The notes beneath the pieces are model-generated. The model was given only the letters and a program-made list of their open reading frames with translations. It did not search any database and was not told where the DNA came from. The position numbers were made by a program, and so were the translations under genes. A DNA stretch of 64,000 nt, taken from the NCBI RefSeq assembly GCF_014200395.1, contig NZ_JACHBS010000001.1, positions 1,736,001 through 1,800,000 of the forward strand. The letters run 5' to 3'. Positions 49,904 to 57,807 of the stretch are shown here, in pieces; position 1 is the stretch's first letter, and each line of letters opens with the position of its first letter. This stretch comes from Microcella frigidaquae. GTDB lineage: Bacteria > Actinomycetota > Actinomycetes > Actinomycetales > Microbacteriaceae.

Positions 49904-50395
49904 ATGCCCAAGAAGCGCCCCTCGAAACGCCCCGGCCGCGCGCCGCGGCCCGTCGGCCTGCCCGCCGCCGCGCTGCCCGCCTCGACCCTGCCGCCCGAGC
50001 AGCGGCTCGGAGCCGCGCTCGCCCGCCAGGATGCCGCCGCCGTGGCGTTCGCCCTGCGCAACGACCACGTGATCGTGCCGCTGCTGCCCGTCGAGGGCGA
50101 GCCGCAGGTGCGGGTGTTCCGCCGCGGCGAGGCCGACAAGTACATGCTGCTGCTGTTCTCGGCGCCGGAGAATTACGCCGCCATGACCCCGCAGGAGCCC
50201 GAGCACCGCGTGCTCGCCTACGACGGCGAGACCCTGCGCGACTTCCTCGAGCAGAACATCGGCGTGCTCGAGGCCGTGTGGTTCGACGTCGCCGGCCCGT
50301 ACGCGATGCAGGCCGAGCCGCAGGACGTGCTCGACGCGCTGCGGCTGCCGCGCGAGGGTGCAGACCCGGCTGCCGGCGACGACGCCCAGGCCTAG
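49904..50395 (+). CDS. SseB-like protein
   Basis: A 163-residue soluble protein. The basic N-terminus (KKRPSKRPGRAPR) is followed by a domain with DHVIVPLLPVEGEPQVRVFRRGEADKYMLLLFSAPENY, which resembles the N-terminal SseB domain. No function is established for this type. Its stop codon shares the palindrome CTAG with the stop of the convergent radA gene. Confidence 0.6.
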   Translation: MPKKRPSKRPGRAPRPVGLPAAALPASTLPPEQRLGAALARQDAAAVAFALRNDHVIVPLLPVEGEPQVRVFRRGEADKYMLLLFSAPENYAAMTPQEPEHRVLAYDGETLRDFLEQNIGVLEAVWFDVAGPYAMQAEPQDVLDALRLPREGADPAAGDDAQA

Positions 50396-51741
50396 AACTC
50401 GGGCACGTCGAGCGCGTCGTCGTGCGCGCTCGCGAACGCGAGCCGCACGGCCTCGCGCAGGTGCAGCGCCGAGGCGTCGACCACCGTGGTGTAGCCGAGG
50501 CGCGCTGCTTCGGCGGCCCGCTGGCTGGCGCCCGACACCGCGCGGATCTCGCCGGCGAGACTGATTTCACCGATCGCCGCGAGGTGAGCATCCAGGGCCT
50601 TCTCGCGGCGCGCGCTCGCGACGGCGAGGGCGATGGCGAGGTCGGCGGCGGGTTCGGTCAGGCGGATGCCGCCGACGGTCGACACGTAGACGTCGAAGCC
50701 CGAGAGCGGCATGCCGCAGCGCCGTTCGAGCACGGCGAGCAGCATGGCGACGCGCGACGAGTCGACGCCATTGACGACCCGGCGAGGCTGGGGGGCGTTC
50801 GAGGCGACAATGAGCGCCTGCACCTCGACGGGCAGGGCGCGACGGCCCTCCATGGCGATGGCGACGCACGTGCCGCTCACGGGGGTGCTCGAGCCCGAGC
50901 GGAACAGGATCGACGGGTCGGCGACTTCGGCGATGCCGTCGCCGGTCATCTCGAAGCAGCCGACCTCATCGGTCGGGCCGAAGCGGTTCTTGAGCGCGCG
51001 CACGAACCGCAGTGCGGTCTGGCGGTCGCCCTCGAACTGGCAGACCACGTCGACGAGGTGCTCGAGCAGACGCGGGCCGGCGATCGTGCCGTCTTTCGTC
51101 ACATGGCCGACGAGCACCACGGGAACCTCGCGCTCCTTCGCCACACGGATCAGCGTCGCCGCGACCTCGCGCACCTGCGAGACGCCGCCGGCGAGCCCCT
51201 CGACGAGCGACGACGCCACGGTCTGCACCGAGTCGACGATGACGAGCGCGGGCTGCACCTCGTCGATCTGGCCGAGGATCGTCGCGAGATCGGTCTCGCT
51301 CGCCAGGTAGAGCTCGGGCGTCAGCGCGCCCGTGCGCTCGGCCCGAAGCCGCACCTGCGCCACCGACTCCTCCGCGCTCACGTAGAGCACGCGCTGGCCA
51401 TGCTTCGCCGCCCGCGCCGCGACCTCGAGCAGCAGGGTCGACTTGCCGACCCCCGGCTCGCCCGACAGCAGAATGGCGGCGCCGGGCACGATGCCCCCGC
51501 CGAGCACCCGATCGAACTCGGCGATGCCCGTGGGCGTGTGGCTGGTCTCGCGCGGCTCGATCGAGGTGATGGGGCGTGCGGCCCGACCCGCGGCGGGGCG
51601 GCTCGCGGCGGTGCGCGGCTGGGCCGGAGCATCCTTCTCGATGACTGTGCCCCACTGCTGGCACTCGCCGCAGCGCCCGGCCCACTTCAGGGTCGTCCAG
51701 CCGCACTCTGTGCAGACGAAGTTCGCGGTGGGCTTAGCCAT
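50392..51741 (-). CDS. radA: DNA repair protein RadA
   Basis: A 449-residue RecA-like branch-migration factor. It has an N-terminal C4 zinc finger (CTECGWTTLKWAGRCGEC), Walker A GEPGVGKST, the RadA-specific KNRFG motif (in RALKNRFGPTDE) and a C-terminal Lon-like domain (DVYVSTVGGIRLTEPAADLAIALA). ATG 51741 is preferred because the zinc finger begins at once; TATTCT stands 9 bases upstream on the coding strand. Confidence 0.97.
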   Translation of the reverse strand: MAKPTANFVCTECGWTTLKWAGRCGECQQWGTVIEKDAPAQPRTAASRPAAGRAARPITSIEPRETSHTPTGIAEFDRVLGGGIVPGAAILLSGEPGVGKSTLLLEVAARAAKHGQRVLYVSAEESVAQVRLRAERTGALTPELYLASETDLATILGQIDEVQPALVIVDSVQTVASSLVEGLAGGVSQVREVAATLIRVAKEREVPVVLVGHVTKDGTIAGPRLLEHLVDVVCQFEGDRQTALRFVRALKNRFGPTDEVGCFEMTGDGIAEVADPSILFRSGSSTPVSGTCVAIAMEGRRALPVEVQALIVASNAPQPRRVVNGVDSSRVAMLLAVLERRCGMPLSGFDVYVSTVGGIRLTEPAADLAIALAVASARREKALDAHLAAIGEISLAGEIRAVSGASQRAAEAARLGYTTVVDASALHLREAVRLAFASAHDDALDVPEF

Positions 51742-51867
51742 GGTCGCTACAGAATACGGGCCGCCACCGACGCCTCGGTGCCGGTCCCGCACAGGGCGGC
51801 GGGCGGATGCGGGCCCGCGTCCGACGCCGGTTCGACCCACCCGCTCGCCTGTACTAAACTCTCCCGC

Positions 51868-51958
51868 GGTGACGTGTCCGAGCGGCCGAAGGTGCAACTC
51901 TCGAAAAGTTGTGTGGGTGTTGAGCCCACCGTGGGTTCAAATCCCACCGTCACCGCCA
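51868..51958 (+). tRNA. tRNA-Ser (CGA)
   Basis: A class II tRNA of 91 bases with encoded CCA. Acceptor stem GGTGACG/CGTCACC, anticodon arm CAACT-CTCGAAA-AGTTG (51895-51911) with anticodon CGA at 51902-51904, a long variable arm (GTGGGTGTTGAGCCCAC) and TYC loop GTTCAAATC. The IS481-family element starts two bases after the CCA. TAAACT (51855-51860) is a likely -10 box. Confidence 0.94.
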
Positions 51959-51959
51959 G
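51944..51959 (+). repeat. Left copy of the 16-bp direct repeat flanking the IS
   Basis: CCACCGTCACCGCCAG, which includes the 3' end of tRNA-Ser, is repeated at 53291-53306 directly after the IS right end. It is the probable target-site duplication. Confidence 0.8.
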
Positions 51960-53290
51960 TGTCCTGTCTCAGGACATAGGAAACCCTCGAACCTATTGGT
52001 TCGGGGGTTTCCTTCGTTTCTGGGGGCCTTTCGGTCGTCCGGTGGGCTGATAGTCGCGGCTGGTGTCGATGGTGAGCTCGCGCAGCAGCTCGCCGGTTGC
52101 GGCGTTGATCACGGTGACGTCGAGGTCGTTGACGAGCACGAGAACGTGGGTTCCGGTGTGGGTTCGTCCGATGCCGATGTGGTGCAGTCTGCTGGCGATG
52201 CGCAGGGTGATGCAGCCGGTCTTGTCGATGCGGTCGTGGCGGATGCGCGTGTGGTGGTCGGCGTCTCGTGCGCCGGGGGTCGGGGAGGCTTTCGGTAAGG
52301 CTTGGTAGCGGGCTGCGGGGGTCGCGTGGTGGGGCAGGGACCGATGCGGGCGGCGAAAGTTGTATTCCTCGACGAACTCATCCAGCAGCTGTTGCAGCTG
52401 CTGAAGCGTCGCCGGTTGCGGGGTCTGCGCTCGGAGCCAGTTCTTCATCGTCTGCTGGAACCGTTCGACCTTGCCCTGCGTTTGCGGGTGCGAGGGGGAG
52501 CCGTTCTTCTGCACGATGTTGCGGGTGCGCAGTTCCGTTTCGAAGGCGTTGCGGCCTCCTCGGCGCCCGTATCCGGAGTGCTTGACGGTGAAGATCATGC
52601 CGTTGTCGGTCAGCGTTGACGCGGGATCGCCGTGCTTTTCGGCGGCAGCTCGGAAGGTGGTGACCACGATCGGGGTGGTGACCGCCTGGTGGGCGGTCAC
52701 CGAGAGGGCGAGGCGGGTGCAGTCATCCAGCCAGGTCAGGATCTCGGCGTTCGCGCCGTCGCCGTCGCCGTCGCCGTCGAGACGATAGTGGGTGACGTCG
52801 GACTGCCAGCGTTCGTTGGGCAGCGCGGCTTCGAAGCGGACATAGGAGGACTTGGGGCGTTTCTTCGGTTCGGGCTCGATGAGGCCTTGCCGTTTCAGGG
52901 TGCGCCAGATCGTCGCCGGCGATACGACCGTGTCGTGGTGGTGGTGCAGGTGCCAGGCGATGGTGTGGGCGCCGGCGTCGAGACCTTTCCGCGTGAGCTG
53001 CTCGCGCAGCTGCACGATCAGCTCAACAGTGGTCGGAGGGATCGCGTTCGGGGTGGTGCGGGGGCGGCGGGAGCGCGGCTCCAGCGCCGCGTCGCCGTCG
53101 ATGCGCCAGCGGGCCATGAGTTTTGACACCCATCCGGGTGAGACGCCGTAGGTGCGGGCTGCTTCGGCTTGGGTCAGGCCCTGGATGGTGATGGCGGTGA
53201 TGATCAGGCGCGCTTTGGACACGTCCTTGAGGGTGTCGGGATGTTTCCTATGTCGTGAGACAGGGGTTTCCTATGTCCTGAAACTAGACA
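51960..53290. mobile_element. IS481-family insertion sequence (1331 bp)
   Basis: The ends are TGT...ACA. The terminal inverted repeats 51960-51986 and 53264-53290 match in 24 of 27 positions. A further copy of the inner repeat (GTTTCCTATGTCGTGAGACA at 53243-53262) precedes the right end. One intact transposase gene is on the minus strand. A 16-bp direct repeat flanks the element. It separates tRNA-Ser from the hairpin terminator at 53311-53340. Confidence 0.9.
51993..53222 (-). CDS. IS481-family transposase
   Basis: A 409-residue DDE transposase. The N-terminal helix-turn-helix (LTQAEAARTYGVSPGWVSKLMARWR) is followed by the rve integrase core: WQSDVTHY (first D), TDNG (second D) and HPQTQGKVERFQQTMKNWL (E). 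A microrepeat GDGDGDG lies after the first aspartate. The reading frame is complete, with a GTG start, so the element may be active. Confidence 0.93.
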   Translation of the reverse strand: MSKARLIITAITIQGLTQAEAARTYGVSPGWVSKLMARWRIDGDAALEPRSRRPRTTPNAIPPTTVELIVQLREQLTRKGLDAGAHTIAWHLHHHHDTVVSPATIWRTLKRQGLIEPEPKKRPKSSYVRFEAALPNERWQSDVTHYRLDGDGDGDGANAEILTWLDDCTRLALSVTAHQAVTTPIVVTTFRAAAEKHGDPASTLTDNGMIFTVKHSGYGRRGGRNAFETELRTRNIVQKNGSPSHPQTQGKVERFQQTMKNWLRAQTPQPATLQQLQQLLDEFVEEYNFRRPHRSLPHHATPAARYQALPKASPTPGARDADHHTRIRHDRIDKTGCITLRIASRLHHIGIGRTHTGTHVLVLVNDLDVTVINAATGELLRELTIDTSRDYQPTGRPKGPQKRRKPPNQ

Positions 53291-53306
53291 CCACCGTCAC
53301 CGCCAG
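53291..53306 (+). repeat. Right copy of the 16-bp direct repeat flanking the IS
   Basis: Identical to 51944-51959; see the left copy. The following TGT is also shared with the IS left end, so the exact border can shift by three bases. Confidence 0.8.
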
Positions 53307-53310
53307 TGTG

Positions 53311-53340
53311 AAGGCCCCGAGTCGATCGACTCGGGGCCTT
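53311..53340. terminator. Displaced tRNA-Ser terminator
   Basis: A 30-bp perfect palindrome (15-bp arms, AAGGCCCCGAGTCGA and complement) is followed by T. It stands 4 bases after the repeated tRNA 3' end, so it was the original terminator of tRNA-Ser before the IS insertion. It may also end the convergent oxidoreductase transcript. Confidence 0.75.
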
Positions 53341-53365
53341 TCGCATGCCGGCCGTCGGGCGGCGA

Positions 53366-54328
53366 CTACGGCACCAGCAGCACCTTGCCGGTCGTGCCGC
53401 GGCTCGCGAGTGCGGCCTGCGCGGCGCCGGCCTCGGCGAGCGGGAAGCGGGCGCCGATGCGCACGTCGAGCGACCCCGACTCGAGCATCGCGAACAGCTC
53501 GCGGTAGCGGCCCGACCGCTCGGCGGGGGTGCGCAGGAAGTGCCCGAGCGAGGGGCGGGTGACGCTAAGCGACCCGCCCGCGTTGAGGCGCTGCAGGTCG
53601 AAGGGCGGCACCGGTCCGCTCGCGGCGCCGAACAGCACGAGCTCGCCGCGTACCGCGAGGCTCGCCAGCGAGTCGTCGAAGGTCGCCCGCCCGACCCCGT
53701 CGTACACCACGGGAACGCCTGCGCCGTCGGTGAGCGCGCGCACCGCATCCGTGAAGCCCTCGTACGGAATGCTGCGCCAGGCACCCGCCGCCCGACTCAG
53801 CTCGGCCTTCTCGTCATCGGAGGTCGTCGTGATCACGCGCACCCCGCGGGCGACGAGCACCTGGGTGAGCAGCAGGCCGACCCCGCCGGCGCCGGCGTGC
53901 ACGAGCACCGTCTCTCCGGGCTTCGGATGCGCCGCTGCGGTCGCCAGGTAGTGCGCGGTCAGCCCCTGCAGCGGCAGGGCCGCGGCGACGTCGAGCCCGA
54001 TGCCCTCGGGCACCACGACCGCGCGCTCGGCGGGCACGGTGAACAGCTCGGCGTAGGTGCCGGTCGCTTCGGCCGTGCACACGCGGTCGCCCATCTGCAG
54101 GGTCGTGACGCCCTCGCCGAGCGCCTCCACGACGCCGGCTCCCTCCGAACCCGGGGTGAAGGGCAGGCTCACGCGGTAGCCGCCGGTGCGCTGGTAGATC
54201 TCGATGAAGTTGAGCCCGGCGGCGTGCGTGCGCACGAGCACCTCGCCGGGGGCGGGGGTGGGAGGCGGAGCATCCGTCGCCCGCAGCACCTCGGGCCCGC
54301 CCGTCTCGGTCATGACGATCGCGCGCAT
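53366..54328 (-). CDS. NADPH:quinone reductase (zinc-independent MDR type)
   Basis: A 320-residue quinone oxidoreductase. It has the GroES-like N-terminal domain with AAGLNFIEIYQRTGGY, the NADPH-binding AGAGGVGLLLTQV (about residues 145-157) and the C-terminal TTGKVLLVP. No zinc ligands are present, as in QOR-1 enzymes. ATG 54328 has an AAGGAGG ribosome-binding site. It could detoxify quinones, in line with the MhqO/MhqD-like operon 7 kb away. Confidence 0.9.
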   Translation of the reverse strand: MRAIVMTETGGPEVLRATDAPPPTPAPGEVLVRTHAAGLNFIEIYQRTGGYRVSLPFTPGSEGAGVVEALGEGVTTLQMGDRVCTAEATGTYAELFTVPAERAVVVPEGIGLDVAAALPLQGLTAHYLATAAAHPKPGETVLVHAGAGGVGLLLTQVLVARGVRVITTTSDDEKAELSRAAGAWRSIPYEGFTDAVRALTDGAGVPVVYDGVGRATFDDSLASLAVRGELVLFGAASGPVPPFDLQRLNAGGSLSVTRPSLGHFLRTPAERSGRYRELFAMLESGSLDVRIGARFPLAEAGAAQAALASRGTTGKVLLVP

Positions 54329-54424
54329 GAACCCTCCTTGCATTGGGGAGTCTCAGCCTAGAACGGCGAGGGCACCGAACTCCGAGTACGCCGAGAGCGG
54401 CACGAACCCGACTCGGATTGCCGG

Positions 54425-54430
54425 TATCCT
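54425..54430 (+). promoter_or_regulatory. -10 box for riboswitch-terC transcript
   Basis: TATCCT lies about 9 bases before the first aptamer base, so transcription would start just before the riboswitch. No clear -35 is seen. Confidence 0.45.
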
Positions 54431-54438
54431 AAGTCGGT

Positions 54439-54562
54439 TCAAGGGGAGTAGTCCTTCGAAGCCGACTCGTCAGTACGGGCGCGCCATCGCGCTCCGGGCG
54501 GCTTGCATCATGCAGATGGTGCGGACGAGACCTTGGTCAGCCGCCCTGTCCAAGGAGCCCTC
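54439..54562 (+). promoter_or_regulatory. yybP-ykoY (Mn2+) riboswitch before terC copy 2
   Basis: Conserved aptamer parts: CAAGGGGAGTAG (54440-54451), CGTCAGTACG (54468-54477) and CGAGACCTTGG (54526-54536). P1 is CAAGG/CCTTG. The 3' strand CCTTGG (54531-54536) can also pair with CCAAGG (54550-54555), which overlaps the ribosome-binding site AAGGAG (54552-54557). The two hairpins exclude each other, predicting manganese-dependent opening of the ribosome-binding site. Confidence 0.92.
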
Positions 54563-55573
54563 ATGGGTGTCACACCCCTCATCTGGATCATCACGATCGC
54601 CGTCACTGTCGCGTTCTTCATCTGGGAGTTCTACGCGCACGTGCGCAAGCCGCACGAGCCGACCATCGCCGAATCGGCGAAGTGGTCGGCGTTCTACATC
54701 GCCCTGGCGCTGCTCTTCGGCGTGGGCATCGGAATGGTGTCGGGCTGGCAGTTCGGCGGCGAGTACTTCGCCGGCTACCTCACCGAGAAGGCGCTGTCGG
54801 TCGACAACCTCTTCGTCTTCCTCCTGGTCATGTCGGCCTTCGCGGTGCCCAAGATGTACCAGCAGAAGGTGCTCCTGATCGGCATCGCCATCGCGCTCAT
54901 CATGCGCGGAATCTTCATCGCCGTGGGCGCGACCCTGATCGCGAACTTCTCGTGGATCTTCTACATCTTCGGCGCCCTGCTGCTCGTGCTGGCCTACCGT
55001 CAGGCTTTCGCCTCGCATGACAACGACCCGCAGAACCTGCGCATCGTGCAGTTCGCTCGCCGCCACCTGCCCTTCGTCGACCAGTATCACGGCGACAAGA
55101 TGTCGGTGAAGATCGACGGCAAGCGCTTCTTCACGCCCATGCTGCTGGTGATCGTCGCCATCGGATTCGTCGACCTCATCTTCGCCGTCGACTCGATCCC
55201 GGCCATCTACGGCCTGACCGAGGAGGCGTACATCGTCTTCACCGCGAACGCCTTCGCGCTCATGGGTCTGCGCCAGCTGTACTTCCTGATCGGCGGACTG
55301 CTCGAGCGTCTCGTCTACCTCGCGCAGGGCCTCGCGGTGATTCTCTCGTTCATCGGCATCAAGCTGATCTCTCACGCCCTCAAGGTCAACGAGCTGCCCT
55401 TCATCAACGGCGGTGAGCCGGTGAAGTGGGTTCCCGAGATCCCGATCTGGTTCTCGTTGGGGTTCATCGCGACGACGATCATCGTCGCCACCGTCCTGAG
55501 CCTGTGGAAGACCCGCAAGGACGCCGGCCGGGAGGCCGGCGATGTCGAGCAGGAGCCCGCCTCGCGCCACTAG
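54563..55573 (+). CDS. TerC family membrane protein (probable manganese exporter), copy 2
   Basis: A 336-residue protein with about 9 TM segments. TerC signatures are EKALSVDNLFVFLLVMSAFAVP (about residues 75-96) and VDLIFAVDSIPAIYGLT (about 206-222). A basic C-terminus ends the protein. It is a paralogue of the protein encoded at 16018-17067, and both have the same type of riboswitch, so both probably answer to high manganese. ATG 54563 has AAGGAG 5 bases upstream. A terminator follows at 55591-55622. Confidence 0.93.
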   Translation: MGVTPLIWIITIAVTVAFFIWEFYAHVRKPHEPTIAESAKWSAFYIALALLFGVGIGMVSGWQFGGEYFAGYLTEKALSVDNLFVFLLVMSAFAVPKMYQQKVLLIGIAIALIMRGIFIAVGATLIANFSWIFYIFGALLLVLAYRQAFASHDNDPQNLRIVQFARRHLPFVDQYHGDKMSVKIDGKRFFTPMLLVIVAIGFVDLIFAVDSIPAIYGLTEEAYIVFTANAFALMGLRQLYFLIGGLLERLVYLAQGLAVILSFIGIKLISHALKVNELPFINGGEPVKWVPEIPIWFSLGFIATTIIVATVLSLWKTRKDAGREAGDVEQEPASRH

Positions 55574-55590
55574 CAGCAGCATGCACCGAC

Positions 55591-55622
55591 CGATGCGGCG
55601 GGGGATGCCCTCCGCCGCATCG
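55591..55622 (+). terminator. Terminator of terC copy 2
   Basis: An 11-bp stem (55591-55601 with 55612-55622), 10-base loop, followed by TCGTTT. Confidence 0.75.
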
Positions 55623-55643
55623 TCGTTTCCGCCGACCGTTGAA

Positions 55644-55666
55644 AATACCCAGGGGGGTATTACCGT
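55644..55666 (+). promoter_or_regulatory. CsoR-type copper operator and -10 box of the CopB ATPase gene
   Basis: AATACCCAGGGGGGTATT (55644-55661) is an inverted repeat with 7-bp arms and shares 17 identical bases with the site before trxA. The -10 box TACCGT (55661-55666) overlaps its last base, and ATG 55674 is 7 bases further. Repressor binding would block this leaderless promoter directly. Confidence 0.75.
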
Positions 55667-55673
55667 GGTCGGC

Positions 55674-57755
55674 ATGAACGAGACATCCACGCACCACGAC
55701 CGCGCGGCGCACGATGCGCACGGCGCGCACGATGCTCACGGCGCGCACGATGCTCACGGCGTGCACCACGGCCACAGCGATCACGGCGGCCACGACGGCC
55801 ACGTCGCGATCTTCCGCCGCCTCTTCTGGTGGAACCTGCTCCTCGCGATCCCGGTCGTCGCCTTCAGCGGCATGTTCGCGATGGTGCTCGGCTACGAGCT
55901 GCCGGAGATCCCGGGCATCGAGTGGATCTCCCCCGTGCTCGGCACGGTGATCTTCGCGTGGGGTGGTCGCCCCTTCCTGACGGGGGCGGTCGACGAGCTG
56001 CGCCGTCGGCGCCCCGGCATGATGCTGCTGATCGGCCTCGCGATCACGACCGCCTTCGTCGCCAGCATGGGCGCCAGCCTCGGCGTGCTGCCGCACGAGC
56101 TCGACTTCTGGTGGGAGCTCGCCCTGCTGGTCGTGATCATGCTGCTCGGCCACTGGATCGAGATGCGCTCGCTCGCGCAGACCACGAATGCGCTCGACGC
56201 GCTCGCGGCACTTCTGCCCGACGAGGCCGAGCGCGTCACCGCCGACGGCATCGAGGCGGTCGCGCCGAGCTCCCTGGGCGTCGGTGACGTCGTCGTCGTG
56301 CGCCCGGGTGCACGGGTGCCGGCCGATGGGGAGATCGTGGACGGCGCGGCGTCCTTCGATGAGTCGATGATCACCGGAGAATCCCGCACCGTCCGCCGGG
56401 CGGCCGGGGGCACGGTGGTGGCGGGAACGGTGGCGACCGACTCGGGGGTGCGGGTGCGCGTCGCGGCCGTCGGCGACGATACGGCGCTCGCGGGCATCCG
56501 TCGCCTCGTCGCCGAGGCGCAGGCCTCATCGTCGCGTGCGCAACGGCTGGCGGACATCGCCGCGGCCTGGCTGTTCTGGTTCGCGCTCGGCGCCGCCGCC
56601 ATCACCGCCGTCGTCTGGTTCACGGTCGGGATGCCCGGGGACGCGATCATCCGCACGATCACCGTGCTCGTCATCGCGTGCCCCCACGCGCTCGGCCTCG
56701 CGATCCCGCTCGTCGTGTCGATCGCCACCGAGCGCGCGGCCCGCGGCGGTGTGCTGGTCAAGGACCGCCTCGCGCTCGAGCGCATGCGCACCGTCGACGC
56801 CGTGCTCTTCGACAAGACCGGCACGCTGACCAAGGGTGCCCCGACGGTGACCGACGTCGAGTCGGCGGGGGACCACGATGCCGACGAACTGCTGGCCCTG
56901 GCCGCCGCGGCGGAGGCGGACAGCGAGCACCCCTTGGCGCGGGCGATCGTGCGGGCCGCCGAGGGGCGCGGGCTGAGCATCCCGACGGCGGCCGACTTCA
57001 CATCGAGCCCCGCGACCGGCGTGACCGCTCGGATCGGCGCGCTCACGGTGAGCGTCGGCGGGCCGGCCATGCTCGCCCGCCACGATGCCGCCGAACTGCC
57101 CGTCGCGGACGCCTGGCGCGAGGAGGGCGCGATCATCCTGCACGTGCTGGTCGACGAGGAGGTCGTCGGGGCGCTCGCGCTCGCCGATGAGATCCGCGCC
57201 GAGTCGCGGCAAGCCGTCGAGTCCCTCCACGCTCGCGGCATCACCGTGGTCATGATCACGGGTGACGCGGAAGCGGTCGCGCAGTCGGTCGCCCGCGAGC
57301 TCGGCATCGACCGGGTGTTCGCGGGGGTGCGGCCCGAGCACAAGGCCGCGAAGGTGGCCGAGCTGCAGGCCGAGGGCCTCACGGTCGCGATGGTCGGCGA
57401 CGGCGTCAACGACGCCCCGGCGCTCGCGGCTGCTGACGTCGGCATCGCGATCGGCGCGGGCACGGACGTCGCCATCGGCTCGGCCGGCGTGATCCTGGCC
57501 AGCGACGACCCGCGCTCGGTGCTGTCGGTGATCGAGCTGTCGCGCGCGAGCTACCGCAAGATGCAGCAGAACCTCTGGTGGGCGGCGGGCTACAACCTGC
57601 TCTCCGTGCCGCTCGCGGCGGGCATCCTTGCTCCCGTCGGGTTCATCCTCCCGATGTCGGTCGGGGCGCTGCTCATGTCGGCGTCCACCGTGGTGGTCGC
57701 GCTGAACGCGCAGCTGCTGCGGCGACTCGACCTGCGCCCCGAGCGCATGCGCTGA
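55674..57755 (+). CDS. Copper-transporting P1B-type ATPase, CopB-like
   Basis: A 693-residue membrane ATPase that exports copper (or silver). The N-terminus has no CxxC metal domain but is His-rich (residues 6-42), with three 18-bp repeats (55707-55760) encoding AHDAHG. The TM metal motif is CPHALGLAIPLV, i.e. CPH, the P1B-3/CopB type. The phosphorylation motif DKTGTLTKG, the actuator TGES and the hinge MVGDGVNDAPALAAADVGIA are present, and the last TM pair has GYNLLSVPLAAG and MSASTVVVALNAQLLRR. The operator upstream supports copper control. Confidence 0.94.
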   Translation: MNETSTHHDRAAHDAHGAHDAHGAHDAHGVHHGHSDHGGHDGHVAIFRRLFWWNLLLAIPVVAFSGMFAMVLGYELPEIPGIEWISPVLGTVIFAWGGRPFLTGAVDELRRRRPGMMLLIGLAITTAFVASMGASLGVLPHELDFWWELALLVVIMLLGHWIEMRSLAQTTNALDALAALLPDEAERVTADGIEAVAPSSLGVGDVVVVRPGARVPADGEIVDGAASFDESMITGESRTVRRAAGGTVVAGTVATDSGVRVRVAAVGDDTALAGIRRLVAEAQASSSRAQRLADIAAAWLFWFALGAAAITAVVWFTVGMPGDAIIRTITVLVIACPHALGLAIPLVVSIATERAARGGVLVKDRLALERMRTVDAVLFDKTGTLTKGAPTVTDVESAGDHDADELLALAAAAEADSEHPLARAIVRAAEGRGLSIPTAADFTSSPATGVTARIGALTVSVGGPAMLARHDAAELPVADAWREEGAIILHVLVDEEVVGALALADEIRAESRQAVESLHARGITVVMITGDAEAVAQSVARELGIDRVFAGVRPEHKAAKVAELQAEGLTVAMVGDGVNDAPALAAADVGIAIGAGTDVAIGSAGVILASDDPRSVLSVIELSRASYRKMQQNLWWAAGYNLLSVPLAAGILAPVGFILPMSVGALLMSASTVVVALNAQLLRRLDLRPERMR

Positions 57756-57774
57756 GCTCCCCGCCGATGCGACG

Positions 57775-57805
57775 AACGAGGGCCGCCCCGGAGGCGGCCC
57801 TCGTT
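57775..57805. terminator. Bidirectional terminator between CopB ATPase and SDR genes
   Basis: A perfect 13-bp stem (57775-57787 with 57793-57805) has a 5-base loop, with TTTCTC on the plus side and AA-rich 5' sides giving T on the minus strand. It lies between convergent genes. Confidence 0.8.
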
Positions 57806-57807
57806 TC

